Assembly (NCBI GenBank): GCA_910578145.1
Contig: CAJTPJ010000007.1
Coordinates: 9,086 to 73,085 of the forward strand
Direction of reading: 5' to 3'
Origin: an uncultured Christensenella sp.
Lineage (GTDB): Bacteria; Bacillota; Clostridia; Christensenellales; Borkfalkiaceae
Length of the DNA: 64,000 bases
The position numbers and the translations under genes were made by a program. This document shows positions 39,639 through 48,843 of the stretch, in pieces. The notes below the pieces were generated by a model. That model was not told the origin of the DNA and ran no database searches. It worked only from the letters and a program-made list of their open reading frames with translations. Position 1 is the first letter of the stretch; each line of letters opens with the position of its first letter.

Positions 39639-40439
39639 TTATTTACGCGCTTTTAATATTTTTTCAAATTCAACCCCGTAAAAATGCCCTTCGTCCGTAT
39701 TCTTAATACAGTCGGCAACGAAGTTTGCGGCGGTGTCGCACGAATTATGCGTTCCGTTCCCAAGCAAATAATTAGCCGTAAACACCGAAGCGAATATATC
39801 GCCCGTGCCGTGCTTTTTTACGGGCAGAAGAGTGTGCCACAGTATTTCCTCACTCGTATTTCCGCTTATAAACTCGCCTATCTTGCCGTCTATTTCCACG
39901 CCGGTTATAATTATTTTCGCCTTGGTAAGTTTTTTAAGTTTGGCTATAAGATTTTTTACGAACGCACCGTCGTAAACTTCTTTATACTCGGTTTCCGTCA
40001 AAAAACACGCTTCGGTAACGTTTGGCAAAATAATATCCGCTTTTGTTATAAGTTTGCGCATAGCCGCAACGTACGTCAAATCGAAACCGCCGTATAACTT
40101 GCCGTTGTCCCCGAATACGGGGTCTATGATTACGCTTGCCCCGTCTGCCGAAAACTTTTCAAAACAACTTTCGGCAACGGTCATCAACTCCTTTTTGCCG
40201 AGATATCCCAACAAAAACGCGTCGAATTTAAACCCGTTGTTTTCCCACTCGCGGAAAATATTTTCCGTTTCGCCCGTCAAGTCAAGATAACTCCAACTTT
40301 TAAACATCGTGTGATTTGACAGTACTGCCGTAGGCAAAACGCAAGTTTCTATTCCGTAAGCCGACAGTATGGGCAAAGCCACTGTAAGCGAGCATTGCCC
40401 CACGCACGATAAATCTTGCATCGTTAAAATTCTTTTCAT
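39639..40439 (-). CDS. pdxY: pyridoxamine/pyridoxal kinase
   Basis: 266 residues from ATG 40439 (GAGG before it). MQDLSCVGQCSLTVALPILS and LPTAVLSNHT match PdxY/PdxK, DPVFGDNG, LPNVTEACFLT, and GTGDIFASVFTANYL with catalytic Asp of the ribokinase fold. It phosphorylates B6 vitamers to PLP precursors. It follows rsmI by eight bases as last gene of the rsmI operon. Confidence 0.9.
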   Translation of the reverse strand: MKRILTMQDLSCVGQCSLTVALPILSAYGIETCVLPTAVLSNHTMFKSWSYLDLTGETENIFREWENNGFKFDAFLLGYLGKKELMTVAESCFEKFSADGASVIIDPVFGDNGKLYGGFDLTYVAAMRKLITKADIILPNVTEACFLTETEYKEVYDGAFVKNLIAKLKKLTKAKIIITGVEIDGKIGEFISGNTSEEILWHTLLPVKKHGTGDIFASVFTANYLLGNGTHNSCDTAANFVADCIKNTDEGHFYGVEFEKILKARK

Positions 40440-40447
40440 AATATACC

Positions 40448-41251
40448 TCAATCTATTTGTAATGCTATTTTATAAATTTCCGATTTAGGCACGCCGCGCT
40501 CCTTTGCAACCAGCTTTATCGCCTCTTTTTTATCCATTCCCCCCGCAATATACCGCGACAAATGCTCTTCCGCGGTTAGCGAATTTAACGGATTTTCCAA
40601 CGCCGCGCCCGCGACTATAAGTACGAATTCGCCGCGCGCCTCGCCCTTAAAGCCCTGCGAAAGTTTAAAATGAACCGCTTCCTCGTGCAACTTTGTAATT
40701 TCGCGCACAACGCACGCTTCGCGGTCGCCAAAAACCTCGTAAACGGCGCATATATCGCGGTCTAAGTCCTGCGGGGCGATATGGAAGATTAGCGTTAGCT
40801 CTAAATTTTTATACTTTTCCAAAAGCCTGCGCTTTTCACCCACCTTATCCGGCAAAAAGCCGATAAACGCAAATCTGTCCGCAGGCATTGCGGACAACAC
40901 CAGCGCCGAAAGAGCCGCGTTTGCGCCGGGGATAACGGTAAATGGTTCGCCCGCGTCCCTTAAAATTTTGCAAACAATGTTGCCGGGGTCGGAAATTACG
41001 GGCATACCCGCGTCCGAAATTACCGCCACCTGCTTGCCCGAAACGCTTGCCGAAAGTATTTTTTCCGCCGCCTCCCGCTCGTTGAATTTATGGCAGGAGT
41101 ACAGCGGTTTTTTTATTTCGTAAGCGTTTAAAAGTTTAAGCGAATGCCGCGTATCCTCGCAAAAAATTACGTCCGCACCGCGCAATACTTCCAGCGCGCG
41201 CAAACTTATATCCTTTAAATTGCCTATCGGCGTTGCAACGAAGTAAATCAT
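40448..41251 (-). CDS. rsmI: 16S rRNA 2'-O-ribose C1402 methyltransferase
   Basis: 267 residues. TPIGNLKDISLRALEVL, FCEDTRHSLKLL and VAVISDAGMPVISDPG are the tetrapyrrole-methylase-fold RsmI signatures. It methylates the ribose of C1402 in 16S rRNA with SAM. Its place downstream of trmN6 mirrors yabB-yabC in Bacillus, here separated by the M42 and ABC genes. One base after the ABC gene. Confidence 0.95.
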   Translation of the reverse strand: MIYFVATPIGNLKDISLRALEVLRGADVIFCEDTRHSLKLLNAYEIKKPLYSCHKFNEREAAEKILSASVSGKQVAVISDAGMPVISDPGNIVCKILRDAGEPFTVIPGANAALSALVLSAMPADRFAFIGFLPDKVGEKRRLLEKYKNLELTLIFHIAPQDLDRDICAVYEVFGDREACVVREITKLHEEAVHFKLSQGFKGEARGEFVLIVAGAALENPLNSLTAEEHLSRYIAGGMDKKEAIKLVAKERGVPKSEIYKIALQID

Positions 41252-41252
41252 T

Positions 41253-42992
41253 TTATTCCGCCTTAAACTGATATTCGTACAAATTTTTGTAAATGCCGCC
41301 CGCCGCTATAAGTTGGTTATGCGTGCCGCGCTCGGCTATCCCGTCCGCCGTAACAACTATAATCTCGTCGGCGTTTTTTATCGTTGAAAGCCTGTGCGCG
41401 ACCACCAGCGTGGTGCGCCCCTTTGAAAGCTCTTTCAGCGCGCTTTGAATAAGCATTTCGGTTGCATTGTCAAGCGCGGAGGTAGCTTCGTCGAGAATGA
41501 GTATAGGCGGGTTGCGCAAAAACGCCCGCGCTATGGAAACGCGCTGTTTCTGCCCGCCCGAAAGTTTTACGCCGCGCTCGCCCACCCCCGTTTCGTAACC
41601 CTGCGGCAGACTTAAAATATAGTCGTGAATGTTGGCTTTTTTCGCCGCTGCCACTATCTCGTCGTCGGTAGCGTTAAAGTTGCCGTACGCGATATTTTCG
41701 CGTATCGTGCCGTTAAACAGAAAAACTTCCTGTTGCACTATGCCTATGTTCCGCCTCAGCGCCATACGGTCTAACTCGCGGATATCGTAGCCGTCGATAG
41801 TAATTTTTCCGCCGTCGATTTCGTAAAACCGCGGTATAAGATGGCACACGGTGGTTTTGCCTCCGCCCGACGGTCCAACCAACGCAATGGTTTTGCCCGC
41901 GGGGATTTGCATTGAAAAATTTTCTATAACCTTGCGGGAATCGTCGTCGTTGGAATACCCGAAAGTAACGCCGTCAAAAATTATTTCGCCTTTAAGCCTT
42001 TCGGGGACTATCGCGTTTTCGCTTTGCTCTTCGGGAGAAATATCCATAATTTCGCAAAAGCGTTTAAACCCCGTCATTCCCTCCTGAATTTGCTCGTAAA
42101 TAGTAGTAAGCGTGCGCACCGGCGTTATTAGCGTGGTTACGTACAATACGAACGCCGCGAATTCGCCCGCATCTATTACGTCGTAATAGAAAAACAGCCC
42201 GCCCGACAGCAATACGGCAAAGTATAGAAAGTCCATAAAAAAGTTCATAGTCGAGTAAAACTCGCCCATAACTTTATACTGTTTGCTTTTCGCCTTTACA
42301 AATTCGCCGTTGCCCTTGCCAAACTTCTCCGCCTCGTGCGATTGCGCACAGTACGCACGGGAAACGTGCACACCCGAAACCGCGCTTTCTATATCCGCGT
42401 TTATTTCGCCCTGCACCACGCGCACGCGCTTAAACGTTTTTATCATACGCCTGCGCAAAAGCATAGCCGCGATAACTATAAAAGGTATGCACGCAAACAC
42501 GATTAGCGCCAGATAAATATTCATAAACGCCAGCATAATAAACGCGCCTATAAGCGTAACCAGCGATAAAAAAACGTCCTCGGGTCCGTGGTGGGCAAGC
42601 TCTGAAATTTCAAAAAGGTCGTTGGTCATACGGCTCATAATAACGCCCGTCTTGTTGTCGTCAAAGTATGAAAAGGGCAGTTTTTGCAGGTGGTCAAACA
42701 GCTCCGCGCGCATATCCGCCTGTATTCTAACCCCCACTATATGCCCCCAATACTGCAACACGAAGTTTAACGCCGCCTTTATTATATACAGCCCCAAAAG
42801 CAACCCGCACCCCGCGAGCATAAGATATAAAAGTTTGTTAGGCACGAAGTTATTTATTATTTCTTTGGTGATATACGGATAGAATAAGTTGAACGCTGAA
42901 ATAACCAGCGCGCAACACATATCTATTATAAAAAGTTTTTTGTGCGGCTTGTAATACTTTACAAACCGCTTAACGTAGTTTTGTTTTTGCAT
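41253..42992 (-). CDS. ABC exporter (fused TMD-NBD)
   Basis: 579 residues. Six-helix ABC exporter domain (about 1-310) with FSYFDDNKTGVIMSRMTNDL, then an ATPase domain with Walker A GPSGGGKTT, signature LSGGQKQR, Walker B ILILDEATSALD and H-loop AHRLST. Works as a dimer; substrate unknown (lipid or peptide export are common for this type). Three bases after the M42 peptidase, one base before rsmI. Confidence 0.93.
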   Translation of the reverse strand: MQKQNYVKRFVKYYKPHKKLFIIDMCCALVISAFNLFYPYITKEIINNFVPNKLLYLMLAGCGLLLGLYIIKAALNFVLQYWGHIVGVRIQADMRAELFDHLQKLPFSYFDDNKTGVIMSRMTNDLFEISELAHHGPEDVFLSLVTLIGAFIMLAFMNIYLALIVFACIPFIVIAAMLLRRRMIKTFKRVRVVQGEINADIESAVSGVHVSRAYCAQSHEAEKFGKGNGEFVKAKSKQYKVMGEFYSTMNFFMDFLYFAVLLSGGLFFYYDVIDAGEFAAFVLYVTTLITPVRTLTTIYEQIQEGMTGFKRFCEIMDISPEEQSENAIVPERLKGEIIFDGVTFGYSNDDDSRKVIENFSMQIPAGKTIALVGPSGGGKTTVCHLIPRFYEIDGGKITIDGYDIRELDRMALRRNIGIVQQEVFLFNGTIRENIAYGNFNATDDEIVAAAKKANIHDYILSLPQGYETGVGERGVKLSGGQKQRVSIARAFLRNPPILILDEATSALDNATEMLIQSALKELSKGRTTLVVAHRLSTIKNADEIIVVTADGIAERGTHNQLIAAGGIYKNLYEYQFKAE

Positions 42993-42995
42993 ATT

Positions 42996-44057
42996 TTAAA
43001 ATGATTTTATTATTTCGGCGGAAAGATTTTTGCAAAGCTCTTCGCCTAATTTTACAGTGGAATAAAAGTCATCCTCCGCGGCAATGCAGTTAAAGGTATG
43101 AATGTATCTTACGGGTATGCCCGCCACTATCACGGGCGTGCCGCCGTTGGCAGAAATTATATACGCGCCGTTATTGCCGCCGCCGGAGCGCACCGCCATT
43201 TGCACTTTTACGTTATTTTCTTGGGCGATTTTTTGGGTAAACGCCGTAAATCTGGGCGTGCATATAACCGTTGCGTCCATATGCCTTAACATTACCCCGC
43301 CGTGCAACTTGTCCTGCACCATATACGCAGGCGCAGAAGTATCGTCTGCGGGACAGCCCTCGAAACAGATAGCCGCGTCCGCTTTAACCCTGTGCATAGC
43401 GGCGGTAATTCCGCGCTCGCCAACTTCTTCCTGCGAGGAAATTACCCCCAATATATCCACGTTTGACGGCGTTTTGGCAAGGTTTTTAACACAGATTAAA
43501 AGCGCCGCAACGCCCAATCTGTCGTCAAACGCTTTACCGTGCAAAATGCCGTGCTTGCCATCGTATTCAAACGGGGAAAGGGGCACTACGGGCGCGCCTA
43601 TTTCCACGCCGAACTCCGCCGCTTCCTCCGCCGAACAAGCGCCGATATCTATAAATAGATTGCCGTAACTAAGCGGCGCGTTGCGCTGCTCCGCAGTGGT
43701 AAGATGGGGCGGCTGCGCGCCGATTACCCCCGATATATAGCCCGTTTTAGTGAATATTTGCACCTTTGACGAAGGCAACGCCTTTTCGTTCCAGCCGCCT
43801 ATGGGGATAAAGCGCAAAGTGCCGTCCGGCTTAATTGCCTGAACCATAAACCCCACTTCGTCCGAATGCGCGTCTAAAAGCACCACGGGGCGGTTGCCCT
43901 TGTTAAAGCGCGGGGTTATATACAGGTTGCGCATACTGTCCTCTTGAAAATCCGCGATATCTTTAAGATATTCGCGCGCGATTACAAGCACTTCGTCCTC
44001 AAAACCCGAAGCGCCGCGACAGTTGCAAAGTTTTTCAATAAGTTCGATATCTTTCAT
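42996..44057 (-). CDS. M42 family aminopeptidase
   Basis: 353 residues from ATG 44057 (GAGGTGTACT before it). DAHSDEVGFMV gives the first zinc ligands, GKAFDDRLGVAALL the bridging Asp, SSQEEVGERG the catalytic Glu pair, and TPVIVAGIPVRYIHT near the end the last His. These dodecameric glutamyl/leucyl aminopeptidases (PepA/YsdC/FrvX-like) trim peptides; some are cellulases. Sits between trmN6 and the ABC exporter. Confidence 0.92.
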   Translation of the reverse strand: MKDIELIEKLCNCRGASGFEDEVLVIAREYLKDIADFQEDSMRNLYITPRFNKGNRPVVLLDAHSDEVGFMVQAIKPDGTLRFIPIGGWNEKALPSSKVQIFTKTGYISGVIGAQPPHLTTAEQRNAPLSYGNLFIDIGACSAEEAAEFGVEIGAPVVPLSPFEYDGKHGILHGKAFDDRLGVAALLICVKNLAKTPSNVDILGVISSQEEVGERGITAAMHRVKADAAICFEGCPADDTSAPAYMVQDKLHGGVMLRHMDATVICTPRFTAFTQKIAQENNVKVQMAVRSGGGNNGAYIISANGGTPVIVAGIPVRYIHTFNCIAAEDDFYSTVKLGEELCKNLSAEIIKSF

Positions 44058-44099
44058 AGTACACCTCTGAATTGACAAAATTATAAACGCACGCGGCGG

Positions 44100-44777
44100 C
44101 TATTTTGCGTTTACCGCCGTGGGCAAAATTTCCACGCCCTCTTTGCCGCCCTTTACCGCCTCAACCATAACCAAATAAGGTTTTGCCGCGGGCGTGCCGG
44201 AAACGAATTGTATCCGCTTGGGCTCTAAATTGCGGCTTTTAAGTTTATATATCAGCTCCGCGGCGCGGTCGGCGCGGTTTATTACGGCAAACCTGCCGCC
44301 GAATTTCAACTTTTTAAACGCCGCGTCCACTATTTCCGCAAGCGTAAGCGTTATTTCCTTGCGGCAAACGGCCTTTTCGTAACTTTCGTTTTCAAACCCG
44401 CCGCGTTCGTACGGGGGGTTGCATAAAATTAAAGAAAACTTATCGTCGTATTCTCTGCCGATATCCTGCAACCGAGTACACACCACGGTGCAGTCAAACC
44501 CGTTTATAAGCGCGGTGCGCCGCGACATATCCGCAAGGCTTTCCTGCATTTCAAACAGCGTAAGCGAAGAAATTTGCGGGTTAAGGCAAAAAAAGTGAAA
44601 GCCCACCACGCCGCTGCCCGAGCAAAAATCCGCCACGGCGTCGCCGTGTTTTGCGCGGGCGAAACGGGAAAGCAACACGCTGTCCGAAGTAAAACGGTAC
44701 AGCGCGGTATTTTGGATTATCTTTTTTTCGCCGTTTTCACCGAAAAAGTCTTCTAAAACTTCGTTTTCTTTAAGCAT
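44100..44777 (-). CDS. tRNA1(Val) (adenine37-N6)-methyltransferase-like
   Basis: 225 residues. ALYRFTSDSVLLSRFARAKH, VADFCSGSGVVGF (SAM motif I) and LILCNPPYERGG (NPPY, target adenine) identify an N6-adenine methyltransferase of the TrmN6/YfiC (Bacillus YabB) type. Synteny with ricT/holB/tmk supports the orthology. The precise tRNA target is inferred. Confidence 0.88.
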   Translation of the reverse strand: MLKENEVLEDFFGENGEKKIIQNTALYRFTSDSVLLSRFARAKHGDAVADFCSGSGVVGFHFFCLNPQISSLTLFEMQESLADMSRRTALINGFDCTVVCTRLQDIGREYDDKFSLILCNPPYERGGFENESYEKAVCRKEITLTLAEIVDAAFKKLKFGGRFAVINRADRAAELIYKLKSRNLEPKRIQFVSGTPAAKPYLVMVEAVKGGKEGVEILPTAVNAK

Positions 44778-44795
44778 AAATCACCGTTAACAAGT

Positions 44796-44818
44796 AAAAA
44801 AGCGGGTTGCCCCGCCTT
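44796..44818 (-). terminator. ferredoxin terminator
   Basis: GCGGG/CCCGC stem (44811-44815, 44802-44806), four-base loop, then T6 on the minus strand, 18 bases after the ferredoxin stop. Confidence 0.7.
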
Positions 44819-44833
44819 TAAACTTTAAAATAA

Positions 44834-45004
44834 TTACTCGGCTTTGATAGCGCCCGTGGGGCATACGTCCTCGCACGCGCCGCAATCGATGCAGACGTCG
44901 GGGTTAACTACGTATTTATCCGCGCCTTCCGAAATTGCCTCTACGGGGCAAGTTCCCGCGCAAGCGCCGCAGCTTACGCACTCGTCGGTGATTAAATGTG
45001 CCAT
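44834..45004 (-). CDS. 2[4Fe-4S] ferredoxin
   Basis: 56 residues. Two complete clusters: CVSCGACAGTCP (Cys 9, 12, 15, 19) and CIDCGACEDVCP (Cys 38, 41, 44, 48), with VEAI and TGAI following each, as in clostridial ferredoxin. Low-potential electron carrier for anaerobic enzymes such as pyruvate:ferredoxin oxidoreductase. It could also reduce the radical SAM enzyme of the RiPP operon. GGAGG precedes ATG; stands alone between terminators. Confidence 0.95.
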   Translation of the reverse strand: MAHLITDECVSCGACAGTCPVEAISEGADKYVVNPDVCIDCGACEDVCPTGAIKAE

Positions 45005-45102
45005 AACAGTCCTCCGTTAAAATTTGGAACGGCTTTAAAAGCCTACGCATATTATATCATACAAAACCAACCGTGTAAAGAGCTGGCGCAAAAATTTTAA
45101 GT

Positions 45103-45972
45103 TTAATCGTCCAGATTTTTTACGTCGTCGGGCACTTCTTCTTCGCTTTCTTTCACCGCGCGGTGAAATTTAAGGTCTTTAACGTTATAATCTTTAAACG
45201 AAACCGAGTCCTTAGCCTTGTCCTCTATCTTTACGCGCGCCGTCATTTTAAGCATATCCACCGTAACCACTGTGCCCTTGCCGTCCGGCGTGCCTACTTC
45301 GCCGCCGATTTTGGGAACGCGCTTGCACGCGTCGCAATAATAGTCGTTTTCATACCCCAAACAGCACATTAACCTGCCGCAAAGCCCCGAAATTTTTACG
45401 GGATTAAGCGAAAGCCCTTGGTTTTTAGCCATTTTTATGGAAACTTTTTTAATGTTGGGCATACAGCTTGCGCAACAGCATTCCCTGCCGCACGGTGCAA
45501 TGCCGCCCATAAGTTTTATTTCGTCGCGTATGCCTACCTGCCTTAATTCTATGCGCATATGAAACGCCGAAGAAAGCTCTTTTACCAGCTCTCGGAAGTC
45601 CACGCGTTGCGGCGACGAGTAATAGAAAACGGCTTTCGAGCCGTCGAAAGCAAATTCGCAGTCTATCAGCTTCATATCCAGCTTAAATTTTTCTATCTTT
45701 TCGCGCACGGTATTCATAGCGTCACTCTTGCGCTCGACGTTGCGTTTGTGCGTTTCCTCGTCCTTTTGGGTTGCGGGGCGAACCACGGGTTTAAGCGGCG
45801 TAACCAGCTTTTCGTCTTCCATCTGCGTGCGCCCCAAAACCACGGTTGCATATTCCATCCCGCGCGAAGTTTCCACTATAACGCCGCCGCCGACTTTATA
45901 TTCCCTGTTGTCGGGCGCGAAATAGTAAACTTTTCCGCCCGCTTTAAAGGTCACTCCGATAATTTCTGCCAT
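45103..45972 (-). CDS. ricT: RicT/YaaT (PSP1 domain)
   Basis: 289 residues. PSP1 C-terminal domain with GGIAPCGRECCCASCM, SGLCGRLMCCLGYE and the Cys-rich iron-sulfur binding positions of the RicAFT (YlbF-YmcA-YaaT) complex, which affects RNase Y-dependent RNA maturation. KH-like region YYSSPQRVDFRELVKEL. Starts 22 bases inside the holB end. An acidic Glu/Asp tail closes it. Confidence 0.93.
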   Translation of the reverse strand: MAEIIGVTFKAGGKVYYFAPDNREYKVGGGVIVETSRGMEYATVVLGRTQMEDEKLVTPLKPVVRPATQKDEETHKRNVERKSDAMNTVREKIEKFKLDMKLIDCEFAFDGSKAVFYYSSPQRVDFRELVKELSSAFHMRIELRQVGIRDEIKLMGGIAPCGRECCCASCMPNIKKVSIKMAKNQGLSLNPVKISGLCGRLMCCLGYENDYYCDACKRVPKIGGEVGTPDGKGTVVTVDMLKMTARVKIEDKAKDSVSFKDYNVKDLKFHRAVKESEEEVPDDVKNLDD

Positions 45973-46859
45973 TTTTTATTCTCCCTGACGACCGCTAAAA
46001 GAAAGTCGTACAACAGCGCGGAAAACACCGCGTTAAACTTTAACTCGCCAAACGCGCCGTTAAGTTTTTCAACCGCGTAAATTAGCGCGGGCTTTACAAG
46101 CGGTAAATTTTCGCCGCCGTTCAAAGCCGAAAAATACAGCCTTTGCATTTCGCTTAAAAGTTCGTTTTTGTATTTGGTATCGCCGTATTTCGCAACGATA
46201 TCCCCTATATCTCCCGCACGGGTAGTGCGGCAAATTTCGTTTGCGGCGGAAACCACTTCTAAAAACCAGCCGCCGTCCACCATATTTTCCGCCGCGCCCA
46301 GCACCCCGCCGGAGCTTTTTGCCGCCGCCGCGTTCATGTCGTCGTGCCGCCGCCGCTCCAAAGCGCCGTAAACCTGAGCTTCGGTAAAAGGCGGGATTTC
46401 CAAAAGTTTCACCCTCGAACGCACCGTGTCCAAAACGGGAGCAACCGAGGTAACCCCCAAAAGAAAGTACACGCCTTCAAGCGGCTCTTCCAGCGTTTTT
46501 AAAAGTTTGTTTTGCAACAGCGCCGAAGCTCCGTCGAAACCGCTGATTATAAAAAGTTTTTTCGCTCCCTCCACGGGGCGCATAGCGCTGTCGTCAATAA
46601 TTTCGTTTATTACGTCTGCGCTCAGCTTTTTGTCGTCGCGGGGATAAAACTTGCAATCGGGAAAACTGCCGTTGGCAATTCTTGCGCCCTTAGCTTCGTC
46701 CGCGTCTGTACCGAAAAATTTCAACGCAAAAATTACGAGCGCGTTTTTTAAGTTTTTCGCGTCGGGAAAGTCGAGCATATACGCGTGCGAAAGTTTGCCC
46801 GCGCGCAAATCGCCCTCCAAAATTTTATACGCCGTTGTTTCAAGTATCAGCTTTTTCAC
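45951..46859 (-). CDS. holB: DNA polymerase III delta' subunit
   Basis: 302 residues. SHAYMLDFPD, KLFIISGFDGASALLQNKLLKTLEEP and TVRSRV (SRC-like arginine region) are typical of HolB; the Walker A motif is degenerate, as usual for delta'. Part of the clamp loader that loads the beta clamp (dnaN, same window). Four bases after tmk. Confidence 0.88.
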   Translation of the reverse strand: MKKLILETTAYKILEGDLRAGKLSHAYMLDFPDAKNLKNALVIFALKFFGTDADEAKGARIANGSFPDCKFYPRDDKKLSADVINEIIDDSAMRPVEGAKKLFIISGFDGASALLQNKLLKTLEEPLEGVYFLLGVTSVAPVLDTVRSRVKLLEIPPFTEAQVYGALERRRHDDMNAAAAKSSGGVLGAAENMVDGGWFLEVVSAANEICRTTRAGDIGDIVAKYGDTKYKNELLSEMQRLYFSALNGGENLPLVKPALIYAVEKLNGAFGELKFNAVFSALLYDFLLAVVRENKKWQKLSE

Positions 46860-46863
46860 TAGT

Positions 46864-47478
46864 TTATATTATTTTATCTATTAGTTTTCTAATTTTTTCG
46901 GCGGTTTGATATTTAGTGCCGGAGCAGTCCACCGCCACTATATCGGGGTGCTTGTCCGCAAGTTTTTTATAGCCCGCGTACACCCTTTCGTGAAATTCGA
47001 GCCCCTGTTGCTCCATTCTGTCGTTTTCGTCCGCGCCGTGCTTTCTTTCAAACGCCGCCGTGGGCGAAATATCGAGAAACAGCGTCATATACGGGGGGTA
47101 ATGGTCTACGGCAAGCCTGTTTATTTCGTAAATAAACTCCTCGCCAAGCCCGCGCGCATAGCCCTGATAAGCCAGCGAAGAATACACGAACCTGTCGCAA
47201 ATTACAAGTTTGCCCGCCGCAAGCGCAGGCTCTACCGTTTCCTTTAAATGCTGAATGCGCGCCGCCGCGTATAAAAGCGCCTCGCACTCGTCGCACATAG
47301 CGGCGTTTTTTCCGTCTAAAATTATTTTGCGAATCTGTTCGGAAATTTCACTGCCGCCCGGCTCGCGCGTGAGAATAAACTCCACTCCGCGCTCTTTTAA
47401 ATATTCGGATAAAAGCCTTAGTTGCGTGCTCTTGCCCGAGCCTTCGCAACCCTCGAAAACGACGAGTTTGCCTCTCAT
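46864..47478 (-). CDS. tmk: thymidylate kinase
   Basis: 204 residues. P-loop FEGCEGSGKSTQ, TREPGGSEISEQIR, VICDRFVYSSLAYQG (DRY/H-type), lid region RKHGADENDRMEQQ. Makes dTDP. ATG overlaps the decarboxylase-like gene stop by four bases, as in the yaaO-tmk arrangement of Bacillus. Confidence 0.96.
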   Translation of the reverse strand: MRGKLVVFEGCEGSGKSTQLRLLSEYLKERGVEFILTREPGGSEISEQIRKIILDGKNAAMCDECEALLYAAARIQHLKETVEPALAAGKLVICDRFVYSSLAYQGYARGLGEEFIYEINRLAVDHYPPYMTLFLDISPTAAFERKHGADENDRMEQQGLEFHERVYAGYKKLADKHPDIVAVDCSGTKYQTAEKIRKLIDKII

Positions 47479-48815
47479 TTTTTTACCACCCAGATATTGC
47501 CGTTGTCAACGCCGAACAATCCGTCCGCGTCCTCTAAAACCTTTAAAGCCGCTTCGGTAATAATCTCGCCGGCAACCGTAACGGGAGTGCAGGGCGGCGA
47601 AATGCCTACGTTTCTTGCCGCCATTCTGCCTGCCGCCTGAGAAAGCGGCACTAGCTCGCGCGGCTGGCGCAATGCGTAAAGGAAACTGTACGTTCTTTGA
47701 AGCACCGGCAAGTCGGGTTTTTTGATAAACGGTATTTTCAATTTTTTATTCGTAGTAACGGCGGTAAGCGCGGACGAAAGCGCGTTTAAATCCGCCGCGG
47801 TAACCATTGGCGAAAGATAGAATAAAAGATGCTTTCCGTCCGAAAGCTCGGCATATATGCCCTTCTTTTCAAGAAATTGTGCCGCTCCGTGCGAAGAAAT
47901 TCCAAGCGGTTCAAAGTCTACCGCAAGTTTAGTCCAATCCTCCGATGGGTAAAGTTTAAAGGACGATTTTAACTTAAACGCTTCAACCGCCCCGCGCGCT
48001 TCGGCAACTATTTCGGGATTGTTGTAAAGGTATTTTACCGCATACTCCACCGAAGCCATTATGGGGAAGCTGGGCGACGTGGTTCTGAAAACAGAAAGCC
48101 CCTCTTCAAGCGCGGGAATAAGGCTTTGGCAATTTGCGGAAACTATTGCGCCCTGCGTTAAGGCGGGCATAGTTTTGTGCGCGCCGTCTACCCATAAATC
48201 GGCGTAAACTCCCGCATATCCCCGCCTGTACGCTTCAAAAGCAAGGTGTCCGCCGTGCGCGCCGTCTACTAAAAGGTATCTGCCGTGCCTATGCAAAATT
48301 TTCTTATATTCTTCAAGCGGGGCGATATTTCCGTAATAATCGGGCGAGGTTACAATCATCGCCGAAATGGTTTTATCGCCGGAAACCAAAGTTTCGATAA
48401 GAGCGGGGTCGGGCGGCAAAAGCACGCCGTCGCGGCTTCCGCCCTGAACGATAACCGGCTCGATATTTAAAAGTTTGCAAGCGTTCCACACGCTTTGGTG
48501 GCTGTTGCGGGGCACAATTACTTTTGCGCCCAGCCCAGCAACGGCGAAGAGCATAGAAAGCACGCCCGACGACGAACCGTCGGTTAATATATAGCTTTTG
48601 CTTGCGCCTAAAATTTCCGCAATATCCGCTTGCGCCTGAGCAATTACGCCCTTGGGGCACAAAAGATTGTCGGAATAGGACAGTTCGGTTATATCAAGCG
48701 GAGCTACCGCGAATTTACTTTTAAAATCCCCCCTTGCCTTATGACCGGGCATATGGAAAGACTTGTCGGCTTTTGCATAATTTTTTAGTTGGTTGTAGAT
48801 GAGATAATTATACAT
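47475..48815 (-). CDS. Orn/Lys/Arg decarboxylase-like PLP enzyme
   Basis: 446 residues. KSFHMPGHKARGDF, YSDNLLCPKGVI, TDGSSSGVLSML and the PLP Lys region WVDGAHKTMPALTQGA define the short aminotransferase-fold basic amino acid decarboxylases (YaaO/SpeA-like in Firmicutes). The C-terminal domain is present (PPCTPVTVAGE). Could make cadaverine or agmatine, hence polyamines; substrate not decidable. Coupled to tmk. Confidence 0.9.
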   Translation of the reverse strand: MYNYLIYNQLKNYAKADKSFHMPGHKARGDFKSKFAVAPLDITELSYSDNLLCPKGVIAQAQADIAEILGASKSYILTDGSSSGVLSMLFAVAGLGAKVIVPRNSHQSVWNACKLLNIEPVIVQGGSRDGVLLPPDPALIETLVSGDKTISAMIVTSPDYYGNIAPLEEYKKILHRHGRYLLVDGAHGGHLAFEAYRRGYAGVYADLWVDGAHKTMPALTQGAIVSANCQSLIPALEEGLSVFRTTSPSFPIMASVEYAVKYLYNNPEIVAEARGAVEAFKLKSSFKLYPSEDWTKLAVDFEPLGISSHGAAQFLEKKGIYAELSDGKHLLFYLSPMVTAADLNALSSALTAVTTNKKLKIPFIKKPDLPVLQRTYSFLYALRQPRELVPLSQAAGRMAARNVGISPPCTPVTVAGEIITEAALKVLEDADGLFGVDNGNIWVVKK

Positions 48816-48843
48816 AAACTCCGATGGTGGTGGTTATCGTTTT